8,251 nucleotides of DNA from Candidatus Nanohaloarchaea archaeon (GTDB lineage Archaea; EX4484-52; DAOVKX01). Location: positions 1-8,251 of the forward strand of contig DAOVKX010000044.1 of NCBI GenBank assembly GCA_030631505.1. The letters are read 5' to 3'. Positions within the stretch are counted from its first letter, which is position 1. Each line of letters starts with the position of its first letter. Under the pieces are notes generated by a model. It was not told where the DNA came from and searched no databases. It saw nothing but the letters and a program-made list of their open reading frames with translations. This document shows positions 6,692 to 8,251 of this stretch, piece by piece. Made by a program: the position numbers and the translations under genes.

Positions 6692-7498
6692 ATGAAAATT
6701 TATGAAATAAAAGCAAAAAGAATTTTGCACAGGACAAAAATTCCCGGTGCAGATTTTGCTATAAATCATTATTCTGGATGTATGCATGGTTGCATTTATT
6801 GTTACGCAAGATTTATCTGCAAATGGCGAAAGCAGAATGATAAATGGGGCGAATTTGTTGATGTTAAAATAAATGCGCCTGAGTTAGTTGCCAAAGAAAG
6901 CGCAGGGAAAAAAGGAAGTGTAATTTTATGCACAACAAGCGATCCATACCAGCCAATTGAAAAAGAATATGAACTTACACGGAAAGTTCTCCGGAATTTA
7001 AATCCAAATATGAAATTATCTGTTCTGACAAAATCAGACTTAATTACAAGAGATATTGATATTTTCAGAAGGTTCAAAACCTGCGAACTTGGCCTGACAA
7101 TAACAACTTTGGATGAAAATATCAAAAAGGTGTTTGAACCTTCCTCCCCAAGCTCCAATGCAAGATTACAGGCATTAAAAAAGCTGAAAAAAGAGGGATT
7201 TTACACTTACGCTTTTGTTGGCCCGATTTTGCCGTATTTAACTAATCTGGAACAAATTTTCAAGGAAGTTTCACCTTTTGTTGATTTGTTAATGTTCGAG
7301 GATTTGAACCTGAATTCATGCAGAAAAGAAGTTTTTGAAGCGATAAAAAAGAACTTTCCTGAGTTGGAAGAAAAATACAGAAATTTATCAAAGGAATTTT
7401 GGTTTGAAAAAGAAAAAGAAATCCAGCAGTTAAGTGAAAAATACAATAAACCAGTTAAGATTTATTTTAAGCATACAGGTTCTTTGAAGTTTAGGTAG
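6692..7498 (+). CDS. SPL-like (spore photoproduct lyase/Rv2578c-type) radical SAM protein
   Basis: A 268-residue radical SAM enzyme. The [4Fe-4S]-binding motif is CMHGCIYC (C30, C34, C37; the CxxxCxxC form), in the family context HYSGC and CYARF. Other hallmarks of the SPL/Rv2578c group are SDPYQPIE (83-90), VLTKSDLITRDID (111-123), TITTLD (136-141), FEPSSPSSNARL (148-159) and YAFVGPILPYL (173-183), all within a TIM-barrel-like core. The enzyme should cleave S-adenosylmethionine to a 5'-deoxyadenosyl radical. True spore photoproduct lyase reverses a thymine photodimer in DNA. The substrate of this wider group is not established. Cys80 (VILCTTSD) lies 43 residues after the last cluster Cys, the same offset as the H-donor Cys141 of the Bacillus enzyme. 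It follows DUF763 by 16 nt with no Shine-Dalgarno sequence, so cotranscription is likely. A weak TATA-like TTAAAG near 6665 could give extra transcripts. Confidence 0.92.
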   Translation: MKIYEIKAKRILHRTKIPGADFAINHYSGCMHGCIYCYARFICKWRKQNDKWGEFVDVKINAPELVAKESAGKKGSVILCTTSDPYQPIEKEYELTRKVLRNLNPNMKLSVLTKSDLITRDIDIFRRFKTCELGLTITTLDENIKKVFEPSSPSSNARLQALKKLKKEGFYTYAFVGPILPYLTNLEQIFKEVSPFVDLLMFEDLNLNSCRKEVFEAIKKNFPELEEKYRNLSKEFWFEKEKEIQQLSEKYNKPVKIYFKHTGSLKFR

Positions 7499-7528
7499 TA
7501 AAGAAATTTTATGTGGAGTGATGAAAGA

Positions 7529-7536
7529 TTTATAAA
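7529..7536 (+). promoter_or_regulatory. TATA box of the 142-residue protein gene
   Basis: TTTATAAA, with the purine-rich GAAAGA just upstream as a plausible BRE, is the best promoter in the window. Its centre is about 25 nt before the ATG at 7558, which implies a leaderless mRNA and independent transcription from the radical SAM gene. Confidence 0.7.
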
Positions 7537-7557
7537 TTTTAATTCTTATTTCTAATT

Positions 7558-7986
7558 ATGGAAAAAAAAGAAAGTGCAGTCGTATATAAAGAGGATTTGG
7601 GTCACAGGACTAAAGAGATAGGGTATCTTCTGGAAAGAGAAATAATTTTGGAAACTAATACATATCGCCCTGATCCTTCCAGTCCAAAATATGTAATTTT
7701 AAGGGATGGGCCAGATTATGAAAGAGAAATGAAAAGAGTTAGAACGATTTATGATGCGCTGAAGGACAACCCAGAGATAAAAGAATTAAAAGTAGAAGGT
7801 AAAAAAATAACAGATATAAAACTTTCACAAGGAGATAGTAAAGAAATAGACGAATTTATTAAAAAGATAGAGAAACTTAACGAATTAGAAAGCCAAATAT
7901 CAAAGCTAATTCATACTCCTGTAGTCATAGATTTAAAAACCGGGATGTGTTATCTCCCAGAGGAAATTCAAAAGTTATCAATTTAA
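7558..7986 (+). CDS. Hypothetical protein, charged, partly helical
   Basis: A 142-residue protein I do not recognise. It has no signal peptide or membrane segment and is rich in Lys and Glu. Residues 1-35 look mixed. Residues 36-50 (YRPDPSSPKYVILRD) may form a turn and strand. Residues 52-70 and 93-118 are amphipathic helices, the second (EIDEFIKKIEKLNELESQI) with coiled-coil character. The tail, TPVVIDLKTGMCYLPEEI (120-137), looks like a beta-hairpin with a single Cys131. The layout would suit a small oligomeric or partner-binding protein. The gene is likely real: a near-consensus TATA box sits about 25 nt before the ATG, the frame is intact to a TAA, and it converges on the next gene with only six bases between stop codons. 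Its function cannot be stated from sequence, and its neighbour upstream does not settle it. Confidence 0.8.
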   Translation: MEKKESAVVYKEDLGHRTKEIGYLLEREIILETNTYRPDPSSPKYVILRDGPDYEREMKRVRTIYDALKDNPEIKELKVEGKKITDIKLSQGDSKEIDEFIKKIEKLNELESQISKLIHTPVVIDLKTGMCYLPEEIQKLSI

Positions 7987-7992
7987 TAAAAC

Positions 7993-8251
7993 CTAATTCT
8001 CAGCCAGATTCTTATTAAGTTCTTCTAAAGTAATTTTAAAAGGAAAAGCATCAGACATCTCTTTTTTTATAGATTCATAATCCTGCTTATAATCAAGCAC
8101 GTCGCTTAATTTTTTATAAACTTTTTCGAATTGGCTCCCATTAGCCTTAAGAGGAACTATACCAGCCCTTATCATTCTTGCAGAAGTCACATACATACCT
8201 GCTCCACCGTTATCAAAAGGCTCATAACCCACACTATTATCCGGATCGGTA
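7993..8251 (-). CDS. C-terminal part of an unrecognised protein, 5' end beyond the window
   Basis: The frame is open from the right edge to a TAG at 7993-7995, giving at least 85 residues. The visible sequence starts TDPDNSVGYEPFDNGG; the GTG at 8232 is an internal Val rather than a likely start. After a Gly-rich stretch (DNGGAGMYVTSARMIRAG) comes IVPLKANGSQF and then a helical, charged tail (FEKVYKKLSDVLDYKQDYESI, here shown only to 20 residues: EKVYKKLSDVLDYKQDYESI). The DPDN and GYEPFDNGGAG segment has the look of a conserved active-site or ligand loop near the end of a larger enzyme, but I cannot name the family. It is convergent with the 142-residue gene. I am fairly sure it is coding, because the composition and conserved-looking segment are protein-like, and unsure what it does. 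Confidence 0.7.
   Translation of the reverse strand, partial: TDPDNSVGYEPFDNGGAGMYVTSARMIRAGIVPLKANGSQFEKVYKKLSDVLDYKQDYESIKKEMSDAFPFKITLEELNKNLAEN

Noticed and set aside
6802..7446. Two minus-strand frames opposite the radical SAM gene
   Set aside because: They are shadows of a well-supported gene and their products are Ser/Phe-rich without motifs.
1..8251. CRISPR array, insertion sequence or attachment site
   Set aside because: No regularly spaced repeats, transposase frame or terminal inverted repeats were seen; the direct repeats found are isolated pairs.

Overview
The window looks like chromosomal DNA of an AT-rich archaeon. The main evidence is a repeated promoter layout. Five genes have a TATA-like box (TTTATAAA, TTTAAATA and similar) centred about 24-28 nt upstream of the first good ATG, and most have no convincing Shine-Dalgarno sequence. 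This is the pattern of leaderless archaeal transcripts. Small compact genes, short intergenic gaps and the protein families present (DUF763, SPL-like radical SAM, archaeal-style Fic, SdpI-like) fit an archaeon. A DPANN-type or other small-genome lineage is a guess that the sequence alone cannot settle. I saw no rRNA, tRNA, CRISPR array or insertion sequence, and there is no gene-free stretch longer than about 115 bases.

Layout: (1) 1-2759, minus strand: a very large single-chain restriction-modification enzyme of type IIG/Eco57I style, cut off by the left edge just before its C-terminus. It is an open frame of 919 codons. (2) 2760-2872: a divergent promoter region. (3) 2873-4430, plus strand: an overlapping gene pair, a membrane-anchored or secreted phospholipase D-superfamily protein with two HKD motifs, followed by a six-TM DUF1648/SdpI-family membrane protein. 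(4) 4524-5471, minus strand: a Fic-domain AMP-transferase with an N-terminal self-inhibitory motif; two 13-bp direct repeats flank its promoter. (5) 5587-7498, plus strand: a two-gene unit of a DUF763 protein with a helix-hairpin-helix and a spore-photoproduct-lyase-like radical SAM protein. (6) 7558-7986, plus strand: an unrecognised 142-residue protein with a clear promoter of its own. (7) 7993-8251, minus strand: the C-terminal part of an unrecognised protein that enters from the right edge.

The left half (restriction-modification, PLD-like, SdpI-like, Fic) reads like a small defence or antagonism neighbourhood. The DUF763/radical SAM pair reads like an uncharacterised nucleic-acid repair or modification unit. 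Both readings are inferences from family membership and adjacency. The strongest candidates for something undescribed are the DUF763/SPL-like pair, the PLD/SdpI-like overlapping pair and the direct repeats at the Fic promoter.
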